DNA of 64,000 nt from Corynebacterium jeddahense (GCF_028609865.1 NZ_CP063194.1:1240001-1304000); one strand, 5' to 3'. Shown: positions 15,974 through 28,353, numbered from the stretch's first letter. Made by a program: numbers and translations. The notes: a model not told the origin generated them from the sequence alone.

Positions 15974-17230
15974 CTATTGGGGGAGTGCTTCGAAGACGCG
16001 GTTGAACACGTCACCGTGGCGGTAGATCGCGTCGTGCTGGTACTCGGGGTGCGTGACCAGGTTCATGTTCGGGATCTTCTCCACGATGCTGCTTGCGAAT
16101 TCGAACGGGATGAACATGTCGTCCTCGTAGAGCAACACCGCAGCCGGAACCTCGTTTTGCAGCAGCTGCTCTTGGTTCGCAACAGCCTGCCAGTCGGTCT
16201 TCTGGAAAATTTCGTGCACCACATCGCGGAACGGCTGTTGCGCAGGGTCCTCGTCGAAATGGAAGCGGAAAAACGCGTTGCCGAACGGGTAGAACGTCTT
16301 GCCACCCGGATCCGCGTCCAGCTCGAAGCCCTCGCGCTGGTTGTAGACGCGCTCGCAGGACCAGTCCACAGAGCCCTCGGTAAACCCACCGAAGATCTGC
16401 TCGTGGACGACCGGCCACATTGGGTTCGTCTCGGTGCTGACGGTCATGCCGACGGTGGCCAAAAAGTCTGGGCGCAGGTGCTTCCTGCCGCCTTCGCGGT
16501 GGAACGGCTCCTCGAGCAGGATCGCCAGCTTCTCCCAACCGTGTTCTTCGCCGAGCATGACGCCCACGAAGCGGAACCGCTGGGAGGTCAGGCGCTCGCC
16601 GGTGGGCAGGAACTCCTCGTTGTGGTTTAAGTACTCGCTGACCTCGCGGATGCGATCCTCGATCCAGGGGGCCTTTTCGTAAATCTTCTTTACGCGGCGC
16701 TCGAGCAGGTCGAGGATCTTGTCGTTGTAAAAGTCGGCCGAAATACCGAACGGTGGGATGGAGCCCGTCAGCATAGCTCGGCCGATGCCCTCCGGGTAGT
16801 AGGACATGTACGAGCCGATGCAGATGCCTCCGAACGAGTTGCCCAGCAGATCCCACTTTTCAAACCCGAGGTGCTTGCGCAGCTCCTCCGCATCCGCCGC
16901 GATGTCCGGTGGGCGCAGGCGCGACAGGTGAGCGACGTCGATCAGCTCCGGGCGCGATTTGTCGATCGGGGTGGAGCGGCCGGTGCCGCGCTCGTCGATA
17001 AGAAAGATGCGGTAGTGCTTCAGCGCCTCCGGGATCCACGGCATCATGGAGCGCGGGCCGGGGTTGCCGGGGCCACCCTGGAAGTAGGCGAGCGGCGGGG
17101 CAGACGGGTCTGCGTAAATTTCCCGAGCGAACAGCTCAAGGTTGCCCAGTGAGGGATCACTGCGGTCCCACGGGACCTCGATGGTGTGTTCTTTTACTTC
17201 AAAGCCATCCGGCACAATCGTGGAAATCAT
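15974..17230 (-). CDS. Alpha/beta hydrolase, proline iminopeptidase-like (S33)
   Basis: About 418 residues, cytoplasmic. Family features: oxyanion-hole segment YFQGGPGNPG, DERGTGRST, nucleophile elbow GNSFGG, likely acid Asp in YEDDMFIPFEF and base His in YQHDAIYRHG. The GGPG and DERGTG motifs are typical of S33 aminopeptidases that release N-terminal residues (often proline) from short peptides. ATG 17230 is chosen because the minus-strand -10 GATAAT (17238-17243) is exactly 7 nt upstream, a leaderless start; an ATG at 17239 and a TTG at 17260 are alternatives. It sits upstream of a peptide-type importer operon, which would fit peptide use, but it has its own promoter. Confidence 0.85.
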   Translation of the reverse strand: MISTIVPDGFEVKEHTIEVPWDRSDPSLGNLELFAREIYADPSAPPLAYFQGGPGNPGPRSMMPWIPEALKHYRIFLIDERGTGRSTPIDKSRPELIDVAHLSRLRPPDIAADAEELRKHLGFEKWDLLGNSFGGICIGSYMSYYPEGIGRAMLTGSIPPFGISADFYNDKILDLLERRVKKIYEKAPWIEDRIREVSEYLNHNEEFLPTGERLTSQRFRFVGVMLGEEHGWEKLAILLEEPFHREGGRKHLRPDFLATVGMTVSTETNPMWPVVHEQIFGGFTEGSVDWSCERVYNQREGFELDADPGGKTFYPFGNAFFRFHFDEDPAQQPFRDVVHEIFQKTDWQAVANQEQLLQNEVPAAVLLYEDDMFIPFEFASSIVEKIPNMNLVTHPEYQHDAIYRHGDVFNRVFEALPQ

Positions 17231-17250
17231 GCCGACCATTATCACGCGTG

Positions 17251-17268
17251 TCACCCACAAGTGGGTGA
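17251..17268. promoter_or_regulatory. Palindrome in the hydrolase promoter
   Basis: Perfect 8-bp arms TCACCCAC / GTGGGTGA with 2-bp centre, located over the -35 and spacer of the leaderless hydrolase promoter. A classical repressor position; regulator unknown. Confidence 0.5.
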
Positions 17269-17298
17269 GATTATGTCAGGTTGTGCAGGTGCGCGCGG

Positions 17299-18171
17299 CT
17301 ACGAGCGAGAGGTCAACAGTGGCATCTCCTTGCCCGCGCCGAAGCGCTTGGCAAAGCCCATGAGCACGAACATCATGAAGCTGTTGATGAACACGAACGT
17401 GATAAACACCAGCGCGTCATCGAACGCGAACGCGGTGATCACGCCGGCGGCGGTGTTGCGCTGCGCCGAACCGAGCGCGCCCAGCTGGGACTTCGGGCCG
17501 CCGCCGTCCAAGCCGGTGCCGAAGCCGACGTAGAACGCAACGGTCAGCGCGAGCATGCCGAGCAGCACCGCCTTCCACAGGTGGCCGTCGGTGAAGTACG
17601 GCGCGAACGCGATGACGGAGAGCACCAGGAAGATCAGCATGATGATGTTGGCGGTCTTGGAGACCACCGGCCGGATCTTCGCGGTCATATCGGGGGAGAA
17701 GTACAACAGCACCATGCCGATGACCATCGGCAGCACCATCTGCAGCAGCAGCGAGCGGATCAGCGGCCAGACCGAAAAGTCGTTGATGCCGATGAGCGCG
17801 GGCAGAAGCAGCGGCATGATAATCACCGTTGCCACCATGAGCACCATCTGTACGGTCGCGCCCAGCGCGATGGAGTTCTTGCTCAGCTGGGTCAGCGCCA
17901 TGATCAGCGGCGCGCCGGCCACGCAGGCGTGGATAAGCATGCCCGTCGAATACGGCTGCTCGATGTTAAACAGGCTGATGAACACCAGCATGATGCCCGG
18001 CACCGCGAGGAAGTTCACGATGAGCAGCCGGGCGAAGTAGCGCCAGTCGGAGATAGTCTCCTTCAAATCGCCGACTTTTAGCGACAGCCCCGTCGAGAAC
18101 ATCATCGCCACGACGAAGAGGACGGAGGCCGGACTCATGATGCTCTGCAGGAAATCGAACATAGAGTCCAC
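17299..18171 (-). CDS. Bile acid:sodium symporter (BASS) family transporter
   Basis: About 290 residues with nine to ten membrane helices and the BASS/SBF architecture: MFSTGLSLKVGDL near the first helix, HACVAGAPLIMALTQLSKNS in the crossover region, and GSAQRNTAAGVITAFAFDD near the second. Bacterial members move organic anions such as bile acids, pantoate or 2-keto acids with sodium; the substrate here is unknown. GTG 18171 has GGAG at suitable distance; ATG 18162 is an alternative. Divergent from uvrB with a short shared control region. Confidence 0.85.
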   Translation of the reverse strand: MDSMFDFLQSIMSPASVLFVVAMMFSTGLSLKVGDLKETISDWRYFARLLIVNFLAVPGIMLVFISLFNIEQPYSTGMLIHACVAGAPLIMALTQLSKNSIALGATVQMVLMVATVIIMPLLLPALIGINDFSVWPLIRSLLLQMVLPMVIGMVLLYFSPDMTAKIRPVVSKTANIIMLIFLVLSVIAFAPYFTDGHLWKAVLLGMLALTVAFYVGFGTGLDGGGPKSQLGALGSAQRNTAAGVITAFAFDDALVFITFVFINSFMMFVLMGFAKRFGAGKEMPLLTSRS

Positions 18172-18240
18172 GCTACTCCAAGGTTTTCGTCACCTAACGA
18201 AAGATCGTCGATAAGCAAAGGCCCGATTTGCCCGCGCAGA

Positions 18241-18246
18241 TAGACT
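18241..18246 (+). promoter_or_regulatory. -10 element of leaderless uvrB promoter
   Basis: TAGACT ends 7 nt before ATG 18254; the hexamer is the same as that of polA. Confidence 0.6.
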
Positions 18247-18253
18247 GAAACGC

Positions 18254-20353
18254 ATGGCGTTTGCTGCTGAACACCCCGTCCTCGCCCAGTCCGAGTTCCG
18301 CCCCGTCGGCGAGATCGAGCGGCGGGAAAAGCCCTTCGAGGTCGTCTCCGAGTACCAGCCCTCGGGCGACCAGCCACACGCGATCAAGGAGCTCGACGAG
18401 CGGCTGCGCCGCGGCGAGCGCGACGTCGTGCTCATGGGCGCAACCGGTACCGGTAAGTCCGCTACCGCAGCGTGGCTGATTGAAAAGCAGCAGCGGCCCA
18501 CGCTCGTGCTCGCGCCGAACAAGACGCTCGCGGCCCAGCTCGCCAACGAGCTGCGCCAGCTGTTGCCGAACAACGCCGTCGAGTACTTCGTCTCCTACTA
18601 CGACTACTACCAACCCGAGGCGTACATCGCGCAGACGGACACGTACATCGAGAAGGACTCCTCCATCAACGACGACGTGGAGCGCCTGCGCCACTCCGCC
18701 ACCTCCGCGCTGCTCTCGCGGCGCGACGTCGTCGTGGTCGCGTCGGTGTCTTGCATCTACGGCCTGGGTACGCCGCAGAGCTACCTCGACCGCTCGATCG
18801 TGCTGCGTGTCGGCGAGGAGGTCGAGCGCGACCGCTTCCTCCGCCTGCTCGTGGACGTGCAATATGAGCGCAACGACATCGACTTCAAGCGCGGCACGTT
18901 CCGCGTCAAGGGCGACACCGTCGACATCATCCCGGCCTACGAGGAGGTCGCGGTCCGCGTGGAGTTCTTCGGCGATGAGGTTGATTCGCTCTACTACATC
19001 CACCCGCTCACCGGGGACGTGATCAGCCAGGAGGACGAGGTGCGCATCTTCCCGGCGACGCACTACGTAGCCACCGACGAACGCATGGAGAAGGCCGTCG
19101 AGGCCATCAAGGAGGAGCTCGCCGACCGGCTCGAGGAGCTGGAGAGCAAGGGCAAGCTGCTCGAGGCGCAGCGCCTGCGCATGCGCACGGAATACGACCT
19201 CGAGATGATCCAGCAGGTGGGCTTTTGCTCCGGCATCGAGAACTACTCGCGCCACATGGACGGCCGCCCCGCCGGCTCCGCGCCGGCGACGCTCATCGAC
19301 TACTTCCCAGAGGACTTCCTCACCATCATCGACGAGTCCCACGTCACCGTCCCGCAGATCGGTGGCATGTACGAGGGCGACATGTCCCGCAAGCGCAACC
19401 TCGTGGAGTTCGGGTTCCGCCTGCCTTCGGCCGTCGATAATCGCCCGCTCACCTTCGACGAGTTCGAGGCGCGCGTGGGCCAGACCGTCTACATGTCCGC
19501 CACCCCCGGCGACTTCGAGCTCGAGGCCGCGCAGGGCGAGTTCGTCGAGCAGGTGATCCGCCCGACCGGTCTCGTGGACCCGAAGGTGACGGTGAAGCCG
19601 ACGAAGGGGCAGATCGACGACCTCATCGACGAGATCCGGCAGCGCACCGCGAAGAACGAGCGCGTGCTAGTGACCACCCTGACCAAGCGCATGGCCGAGG
19701 ACCTCACCGACTACCTGTTGGACAACGGCATCAAGGTCCGCTACCTCCACTCCGACATCGACACGCTGCAGCGCGTGGAGCTGCTGCGCCAGCTGCGCCT
19801 CGGCGAGTACGACGTGCTCGTGGGCATCAACCTCCTGCGCGAGGGCCTCGACCTGCCCGAGGTCTCGCTCGTGGCAATCCTCGACGCGGACAAGGAGGGC
19901 TTCCTCCGCTCGACGAAGTCGCTCATCCAGACCATCGGCCGCGCCGCCCGCAACGTCTCCGGCGAGGTGATCATGTACGCCGACCAGGTCACCGAGTCCA
20001 TGCAGGAGGCCATCGACGAGACGGAGCGCCGCCGCGAGAAGCAGATCGCGTACAACGAGGAGCACGGCATCGACCCGCAGCCGCTGCGCAAGGCCATCGC
20101 CGACATCCTCGACCAGGTCTACGAGGACGGGGACCCGGACGCGTCGCCGAGCCTCGCCTCCGACGCCGCCGTCGCGGATCGCCCCGACGTGGCCAACATG
20201 GCCTCCGACGAGGTGCAGCAGCTTATCGACGACCTCACGGTTCAGATGCGCGACGCCGCCGGCGAGCTGAAATTCGAGCTCGCGGGGCGGCTGCGCGACG
20301 AGATTGCCGATCTCAAACGTGAGCTGCGTGGTATCAAGGACACAGGGAATTAG
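18254..20353 (+). CDS. uvrB: UvrABC excision nuclease subunit B
   Basis: A 699-residue helicase-like damage verification subunit of nucleotide excision repair. Walker [14 protein letters not shown] lies at about residue 59, the beta-hairpin [11 protein letters not shown] inserted through DNA follows, then DEF helicase motif [12 protein letters not shown], motif [11 protein letters not shown], and a C-terminal UVR domain ([18 protein letters not shown]) that contacts UvrA/UvrC. Leaderless start. uvrA lies 5 kb downstream, so both damage-recognition subunits are in this window; uvrC is not. Confidence 0.97.
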   Translation: MAFAAEHPVLAQSEFRPVGEIERREKPFEVVSEYQPSGDQPHAIKELDERLRRGERDVVLMGATGTGKSATAAWLIEKQQRPTLVLAPNKTLAAQLANELRQLLPNNAVEYFVSYYDYYQPEAYIAQTDTYIEKDSSINDDVERLRHSATSALLSRRDVVVVASVSCIYGLGTPQSYLDRSIVLRVGEEVERDRFLRLLVDVQYERNDIDFKRGTFRVKGDTVDIIPAYEEVAVRVEFFGDEVDSLYYIHPLTGDVISQEDEVRIFPATHYVATDERMEKAVEAIKEELADRLEELESKGKLLEAQRLRMRTEYDLEMIQQVGFCSGIENYSRHMDGRPAGSAPATLIDYFPEDFLTIIDESHVTVPQIGGMYEGDMSRKRNLVEFGFRLPSAVDNRPLTFDEFEARVGQTVYMSATPGDFELEAAQGEFVEQVIRPTGLVDPKVTVKPTKGQIDDLIDEIRQRTAKNERVLVTTLTKRMAEDLTDYLLDNGIKVRYLHSDIDTLQRVELLRQLRLGEYDVLVGINLLREGLDLPEVSLVAILDADKEGFLRSTKSLIQTIGRAARNVSGEVIMYADQVTESMQEAIDETERRREKQIAYNEEHGIDPQPLRKAIADILDQVYEDGDPDASPSLASDAAVADRPDVANMASDEVQQLIDDLTVQMRDAAGELKFELAGRLRDEIADLKRELRGIKDTGN

Positions 20354-20369
20354 CGAAAGGACCGAAGCA

Positions 20370-20828
20370 ATGTACACCTACAACTCGATCGCGGTTGGCA
20401 CCGACGGCTCGGACACCTCCATGGTCGCCGTGCGCGCCGCCGCCAGCCTGGCCCGCGTCTACGGCGCGGAGCTGACAATTATCTGCGCCCACTACACGGC
20501 CTCCGGCTCGATGCTGAACTCGACGAACGCCGAACTCAGCCGCGTGGACATCGTCACCGAGACGAACGCCAGCGACATCCTGCAACGCGCCGAGGCGATC
20601 GCGAAGGAAGAACAGGCCGGCAAGATCAACCTTGTGTCCAAGGGTGGCCAGCCCGCCAACGTGCTCATCGAGTCCGTCAATGAGCACGGCGTGGACCTGC
20701 TCGTCGTGGGCAACAAGGGGATGCGCTCGATGGCCGGCCGCATCTTCGGCAACATCCCGGGCAACGTGGCCAAGAAGGCGCCGGTGGACGTCATGCTGGT
20801 GGATACCCGTGCCGAGGGCCACAACTGA
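20370..20828 (+). CDS. Universal stress protein family
   Basis: 152-residue single UspA domain starting SIAVGTDGSDTSMVAVRAA. The nucleotide loop reads VVGNKGMRSMAGRIFGN: it keeps G-2x-G-9x-G but has Asn where the usual motif has Ser or Thr, so ATP binding may be altered. AAAGGA precedes the ATG. It begins 17 bp after uvrB and could be cotranscribed with it. Function is unknown beyond family role in stress adaptation. Confidence 0.88.
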   Translation: MYTYNSIAVGTDGSDTSMVAVRAAASLARVYGAELTIICAHYTASGSMLNSTNAELSRVDIVTETNASDILQRAEAIAKEEQAGKINLVSKGGQPANVLIESVNEHGVDLLVVGNKGMRSMAGRIFGNIPGNVAKKAPVDVMLVDTRAEGHN

Positions 20829-20882
20829 TTGGGAGTACACTTCGTACTGCTGTGACCTCATGTTCTGAAAGGTGATCCCACC

Positions 20883-21329
20883 ATGGCCGATTCCCCGTAC
20901 AAGACCATCGTCGTTGGCTCCGACGGCTCCAAGTCTTCGCTGCTCGCGGTCGAGCGCGCCGCGAAGCTGGCCGCCGCGTTCGGCTCCACGCTCGTTATCG
21001 GTACCGCGTACTACGAGAACGAGGAGGACGCCGCGAAGACGCTGCGCCAGGACTCCGTGACCATCCTGGGCGACCAGAAGGCGCTGGAGAACCTCGAGGG
21101 CGCCGCCGAGCACGCGCGCGCCGCCGGCGCCCCGGAGGTGCAGACCGCGACCCGCCCGGGCACCCCGGTGCAGGCCCTCATGGCCATCGTCAACGACAAC
21201 AACGCCGACCTGCTCGTCGTGGGCAACCGCGGCATCAACTCGCTCACCGGCCGCCTGCTCGGCTCGGTGCCGGCAGACGTCGCCCGGCAGTCGGACTGCG
21301 ACGTGATGATCGTGCACACGGTCAACTAA
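20883..21329 (+). CDS. Universal stress protein family
   Basis: 148-residue UspA-domain protein starting TIVVGSDGSKSSLLAVERAA, with the complete ATP-binding motif VVGNRGINSLTGRLLGS (G-2x-G-9x-G-S). AAAGGTGATCCCACC gives its ribosome binding site. It is a tandem paralogue of the preceding gene with limited identity, corresponding in position to the single Usp gene found next to uvrB in related genomes. Its stop codon abuts the stop of the convergent helicase gene with no spacing. Confidence 0.9.
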   Translation: MADSPYKTIVVGSDGSKSSLLAVERAAKLAAAFGSTLVIGTAYYENEEDAAKTLRQDSVTILGDQKALENLEGAAEHARAAGAPEVQTATRPGTPVQALMAIVNDNNADLLVVGNRGINSLTGRLLGSVPADVARQSDCDVMIVHTVN

Positions 21330-23486
21330 TCACTCGCCAACCACCGTCAGCGTCTGTGTGGCGCGGGTGACGGCGACGTAGAGGTCTTGCCACCCCTGTG
21401 GCGAGGCCTCAATTATTTTGTGCGGCTCCACCACAACGACGTGGTCAAATTCGAGTCCTTTCATGTCTCGGACGTTGCCCGCGTCGATCACGGCGGTGAG
21501 CCCGTCGTCGCGCCGCTCAACCTCGGTGAGCTCGCGGACGTGGCGCACAGGCACGCCGGACGCGCGGATCGCCTCGGGGACGGTCGCGTCCGGATCGATG
21601 TGGGCGAGCACGTCGGCGGCGTAGTCCGAGACCTCCTTCGGCGTGCGGTAGTTCACCGTGAGCTCGTGGAGGCGGAAGCGCCCGCCGACGAACGGCTCGA
21701 GTGCCGCGGTCCAGTCGTCGACCCCCGCCGGCGACGAGGTTTGGGCGGTGTCGCCCACAAGCGTCATCCACCGCGACGGGCAGCGGCGGAACACCATGCG
21801 CCATTCCATCGGGGAGAGCTCCTGGGCCTCGTCGACGATGACGTGGCCGTACGCCCACGTCTGGTCCTCGCGGGCGCGCTGGGCGGTGGAGCGGGTGTCC
21901 GTTTCCCGCTGCCGGCTCGCCAGCGTCTCCGCATCGATGACGTCGGCGGCGGAGAGGATCTCGGCCTCGAACTGGTCGTCGTCGTTGTCGGTGGACTCGG
22001 ACGAGGACAGCACGTCAAGCGCGCCCTCGGCCTCGGCGACGAGCTCGCGCCACTCCGCCTCCTCCTTGCGGCGCTGCTCCTCCGGATCGATGGTGCCAAT
22101 GAGCACCGCGAGCTCGTCCACGAGCGCGGTGTCCGAGTCCGTGAACGGCGAGCCGGGGGAGCGGTACAGCGCGGCGCGGGTGTAATCGTCGTAGTCGTGC
22201 GCGGCCGCGGCGATCGCCTCCTCGCTGGTGAGCAGCGCGTCGAGCACCTCAACCGGATCGAGCTCGGGGAAGTGCGCGTCGATGAGCGCCTGCACCTGGG
22301 GCTCCTCCGCGAGGTCGTCGTGCAGCTGGTCCACGTCCGCGGCGGAGAGCAGGTTCGCCCCGCCGAGCGGGTCGGCGCCGATGCGCTGCGCCAGCGCCTC
22401 GGCGAGGAGCTGGGTGAGGTGCTCCGCGAAGACGGGCCGGGCCTGGTTGTGCGGCTTGTGGCTGCGCCGCGCGCGGGTGCGGGCGGCCTTGACCATGGCC
22501 GGGGTGGCGGCGACGGGGACGCCGTCGAAACGCAGCTGCACCGCCTCGGCGGGGACCGTTTCGTAGGCCTGCACCGCGCGCTTGAGCACGGTGACCATCT
22601 CCTCGGAACCCTTCACCTCGCGGGCCTCCGGCGTGTCCGCGCCCGTGGGGGTGAAGCCGGGGACGAGCTGCCCGACGGTGGCGAGCACCACGCCCGTCTC
22701 GCCGAGCTCCGGCAGCACGCGCGAGATGTACTCGAGGAACGTCGGGTTCGGGCCGACCACGAGCACGCCGGTGCGCGTGAGCTGCTCGCGCCACGTGTAC
22801 ATGAGGTACGCGATGCGGTGCAGCGCCACCGCGGTCTTGCCCGTGCCGGGGCCGCCCTGGACCACCATGACCCCGCGCGTGGGGTCGCGGATGATCTTGT
22901 CCTGTTCGCGCTGGATCGTCTCCACGATCGAGCGCATGTGGCCCGTGCGCGCCTCGTTCATCGCGCGGCGCAGCGCGGCCTCCGAGCCGACGCCGGCCGC
23001 CGAGGTTTCCGCGCCGTCGCCGGAGAGGACCTCGTCGTCGACGGCGGTGACCGCGCGCCCGCGCATCCGGATGTTGCGCCGCTTCTCGACGCCTTCGGGG
23101 TGCGCCGTCGTGGCCAAGTAGAACGGCCGCGCCAGCGGCGCGCGCCAGTCGAGCAGCAGGGTCCGGTAGTCGTCCTCGCGGTCGTCGATGCCCATGCGGC
23201 CGATGTAGCGCCGCTCCAGGTCCGGCCGGCCCGGCACGGGGTTTTCCGGGTGGTCCTCCGTGACGTCGATGCGCCCGAACACGAGGCCGGTCTCCGCGAC
23301 GTTGAGCGCGTCGAGCTTGGCGTTCAGCGAGTGGTACTCCGTCTCGCGGCGCACGAGCGCGTCCGCGTCCGGGTTGTCCGGGTCGACGTCGCGCTGCACG
23401 GCGTCGAGCCGGGCCTGCGCCTTCGCCACCTCCGCATCGAGGTGGGCGAAGAGCGTGTCCACGTACTGCTGTTCTGAGTCCTGCAT
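21330..23486 (-). CDS. HelD-like UvrD/Rep-family helicase
   Basis: About 718 residues. A coiled-coil N-terminus (EQQYVDTLFAHLDAEVAKAQ...) is followed by Walker A VQGGPGTGKTAVALHRIAYL at about residue 210, DEAQELSPMEWRMV (Walker B) and a C-terminal VAVTRATQTLTVVG motif. This is the architecture of HelD, which binds RNA polymerase and releases it from DNA or nucleic acid; several actinobacterial relatives protect against rifampicin. A large insert of about 200 residues splits the ATPase core, as in actinobacterial (class II) HelD. ATG 23486 and GTG 23492 are both possible starts. The terminator of the upstream gene ends only 5 bp before the GTG. Confidence 0.85.
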   Translation of the reverse strand: MQDSEQQYVDTLFAHLDAEVAKAQARLDAVQRDVDPDNPDADALVRRETEYHSLNAKLDALNVAETGLVFGRIDVTEDHPENPVPGRPDLERRYIGRMGIDDREDDYRTLLLDWRAPLARPFYLATTAHPEGVEKRRNIRMRGRAVTAVDDEVLSGDGAETSAAGVGSEAALRRAMNEARTGHMRSIVETIQREQDKIIRDPTRGVMVVQGGPGTGKTAVALHRIAYLMYTWREQLTRTGVLVVGPNPTFLEYISRVLPELGETGVVLATVGQLVPGFTPTGADTPEAREVKGSEEMVTVLKRAVQAYETVPAEAVQLRFDGVPVAATPAMVKAARTRARRSHKPHNQARPVFAEHLTQLLAEALAQRIGADPLGGANLLSAADVDQLHDDLAEEPQVQALIDAHFPELDPVEVLDALLTSEEAIAAAAHDYDDYTRAALYRSPGSPFTDSDTALVDELAVLIGTIDPEEQRRKEEAEWRELVAEAEGALDVLSSSESTDNDDDQFEAEILSAADVIDAETLASRQRETDTRSTAQRAREDQTWAYGHVIVDEAQELSPMEWRMVFRRCPSRWMTLVGDTAQTSSPAGVDDWTAALEPFVGGRFRLHELTVNYRTPKEVSDYAADVLAHIDPDATVPEAIRASGVPVRHVRELTEVERRDDGLTAVIDAGNVRDMKGLEFDHVVVVEPHKIIEASPQGWQDLYVAVTRATQTLTVVGE

Positions 23487-23497
23487 CCCCACAACAA

Positions 23498-23537
23498 ACG
23501 GCCCCGGGGCGGGGATTATTCCCTGCCGCGGGGCCGT
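23498..23537 (-). terminator. Terminator of the DoxX-like gene
   Basis: On the minus strand, outer stem ACGGCCCCG / CGGGGCCGT with a further GC inner pairing and AATAAT loop, followed by TTTGTTGT. It sits directly against the start of the HelD-like gene. Confidence 0.7.
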
Positions 23538-23552
23538 GTAGCCGCTCGAGCC

Positions 23553-24581
23553 TTAGCCGAGCTTCTTCTGCGCCTTCTTCACCAGCTTCTTCGCGCGCTT
23601 CTCAGCCTTCTTGGCCTTGCGCTTCCACTTCAGCTTGGTGTACCAGGACGGGTTCGCGTCCAGCTTGCCCCAGGCGTGCTGCAGGTCGTTGATCGCGTCC
23701 TGCGCCTTGCCCTGGGCCTTGGAGGTGGCCTTGTTCACCTTGCGCTTCGTCTTGTACTGCTCGAACTTCGACGGCTTGAGGTCGTCGAGCTGATCCTGCA
23801 GGTCGCCGACCAGGCCGTTGACCTTGCGCTTCGCCTTGTACTGCTGCACCTTGGACGGCTTGAGGTCGTCGACCTTGTCCTCGGCCTTATCGGCGGCGTC
23901 GTCCAGCCAGTCGCCCGCGTCGGAGAGGAAGTGAGAGGCCTGCTTCTTGGCGTCGCCGAACCAGTCGCCTGCGGTGTCGCCCGCCTTCGCGGCGGCCTTC
24001 TTCCAGTCGCCCTTGTTGTCGTCGATGTAATCGGTAACGCGATCGGTCTGGTCGGAGAACCAGTCGCCGGCCTTGTCGAAGGCCTTCTCGCGCTCGGACT
24101 TGCCCGGCAGCGCCTGCTGGATGTTCTTCTGCGCGGTCTGCGCGGCGTTCTGCGCGCGCCACTTCATGTCGGGCTTGCCCGCCGTATCGACGGTAGCGAG
24201 CAGGACGCCGCCGGCGAGGCCGAGGTCGGTCAGCGCGCCGTTGCGGCGGCGTGCCTTCTCCTCGTCGTCCTCAGCCTCCCAGAACGCGTGGCGGCCGAGG
24301 ATGGTCGGCAGCGCCGTCGCGGCGAGGAGGGAGGCGGACAGGCGCGGGGCCTTGCCGATGGCGAAGGAAGCGCCGGCGCCGGCCTTCGTGGCGCCCACGA
24401 TCTGCGCCGCGGTCTCCGCGTCCTTCGGCAGGAAGTTGCGGTACTCGCGCGGCGTCATAGCGCGGACCTTCTTGAGGACGCTCTCGGCGCTCTCCTTGTG
24501 GCCTGCCGGGTTCAACAGGGTCTCGACACCGTCGATCACGTAGACCGAAGCGAGCATCGGGCGTGCGATTTTGCGGATCAT
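23553..24581 (-). CDS. DoxX-like membrane protein with repeated basic C-terminus
   Basis: About 342 residues. The first 130 (ARPMLASVYVIDGVETLLNP, GRHAFWEAEDDEEKARRRN, DLGLAGGVLLATVDTAG) have the four short hydrophobic stretches of the DoxX family, small quinol-oxidase-linked or redox membrane proteins. The rest is hydrophilic: three AGDWF/AGDWL repeats (about 170-225), two copies of DDLKPSKxxQYKxKRKVN (about 237 and 264) and an extremely Lys-rich end (KWKRKAKKAEKRAKKLVKK). Such a tail could bind nucleic acid or acidic envelope polymers; this is inference. ATG 24581 has GGTAGAG upstream and a TACACT -10 (minus strand, 24629-24634). Confidence 0.75.
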   Translation of the reverse strand: MIRKIARPMLASVYVIDGVETLLNPAGHKESAESVLKKVRAMTPREYRNFLPKDAETAAQIVGATKAGAGASFAIGKAPRLSASLLAATALPTILGRHAFWEAEDDEEKARRRNGALTDLGLAGGVLLATVDTAGKPDMKWRAQNAAQTAQKNIQQALPGKSEREKAFDKAGDWFSDQTDRVTDYIDDNKGDWKKAAAKAGDTAGDWFGDAKKQASHFLSDAGDWLDDAADKAEDKVDDLKPSKVQQYKAKRKVNGLVGDLQDQLDDLKPSKFEQYKTKRKVNKATSKAQGKAQDAINDLQHAWGKLDANPSWYTKLKWKRKAKKAEKRAKKLVKKAQKKLG

Positions 24582-24668
24582 ATCTCTACCCAATCCTTAC
24601 ATTTTCGTAGCTGTATGTGCTTCCCCCGAGTGTAACCACTTTGCCGCGGCCCGGTCGCAGGATTGGCT

Positions 24669-25262
24669 CTACCAGCGACGCTCCCACCACTCGTCGAGGT
24701 GCGGGCGCTCCGTGCCGACGGTCGTCGGCTTGCCGTGGCCCGGCCACACGACCGCCTCGTCGGGGAAGACGTCGAACACCTTTTTCTTCACGTCGTTGAA
24801 CAGGCGCACGAAGTCGCCCTCGGACTGGGTCTTGCCCAGGCCGCCGGGGAAGAGCGAGTCGCCGACGAAGAGGTTGTCGGTGCCGTCGATCGTTGCTACG
24901 AGGCACGCCCCTCCCGGAGTGTGGCCACGCAAAATCGTCACGGGGAACCGGTGGCCCGCGAGCTCGACGACGTCGCCTTCCGTCAACTCGACGTCGACGC
25001 GGGCGGGCAGCGCGGGGGCGTCCAAGAACGGCGCGTAGTGCGTCGCCCCGGTCGCCGCCAGGACGTCCGCGAGCGCGCGCGTGTGGTCGTGATGCCGGTG
25101 CGTGGTGAGCACCGCCGCGATCTCCACGCCGGCCTCGCGCGCCATGGCGAGGAGGGCGTCGGGGTCGCTGGCGGCGTCGATAAGCAAGCCCCGCCCCTCG
25201 TCGCAGAGGAGGTAGCAGTTGTTGTCCATGCTGGAAACGGAGATGTGGTGCAGTTCGAGCAT
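24669..25262 (-). CDS. MBL-fold metallohydrolase (glyoxalase II-like)
   Basis: 197-residue cytoplasmic protein with the metal-binding motif THRHHDH, further ligands in RGHTPGG, GDSLF and PGHGKPT. The family hydrolyses thioesters such as lactoyl conjugates; in this order the thiol could be mycothiol, but this is inference. The start is ATG 25262, leaderless, with TAGCCT (minus strand, 25270-25275) 7 nt upstream. Position beside uvrA is conserved in the Mycobacteriales. Divergent from uvrA. Confidence 0.88.
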   Translation of the reverse strand: MLELHHISVSSMDNNCYLLCDEGRGLLIDAASDPDALLAMAREAGVEIAAVLTTHRHHDHTRALADVLAATGATHYAPFLDAPALPARVDVELTEGDVVELAGHRFPVTILRGHTPGGACLVATIDGTDNLFVGDSLFPGGLGKTQSEGDFVRLFNDVKKKVFDVFPDEAVVWPGHGKPTTVGTERPHLDEWWERRW

Positions 25263-25348
25263 GCGCCCCAGGCTAGCGAGGAATGCTCGCCGCCCGCCCG
25301 GCGTTGGTAGCTTCTTGGGGGTACGCAACGACGAAAGGCGAGACAGAC

Positions 25349-28207
<2,859 letters not shown>

Positions 28208-28218
28208 CGCGGCGCGAT

Positions 28219-28248
28219 TTGGTCGCCGCGCTGTGGTGCGTGTACAGT
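28219..28248 (+). promoter_or_regulatory. infC operon promoter
   Basis: TTGGTC (28219-28224), 18-bp spacer and TACAGT (28243-28248). It gives a leader of roughly 230 nt, far longer than for other genes here, consistent with leader-based control. Confidence 0.6.
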
Positions 28249-28353
28249 GCCACCTACACCGCCCAGCGCGCCCGCTTCCGGGTGCGGGGCCGCAAGTGGA
28301 GTGAATCCCACCCCAAGCCGCTCGCTCCGGCGAGCTGGATACGGGTCAAGAGT

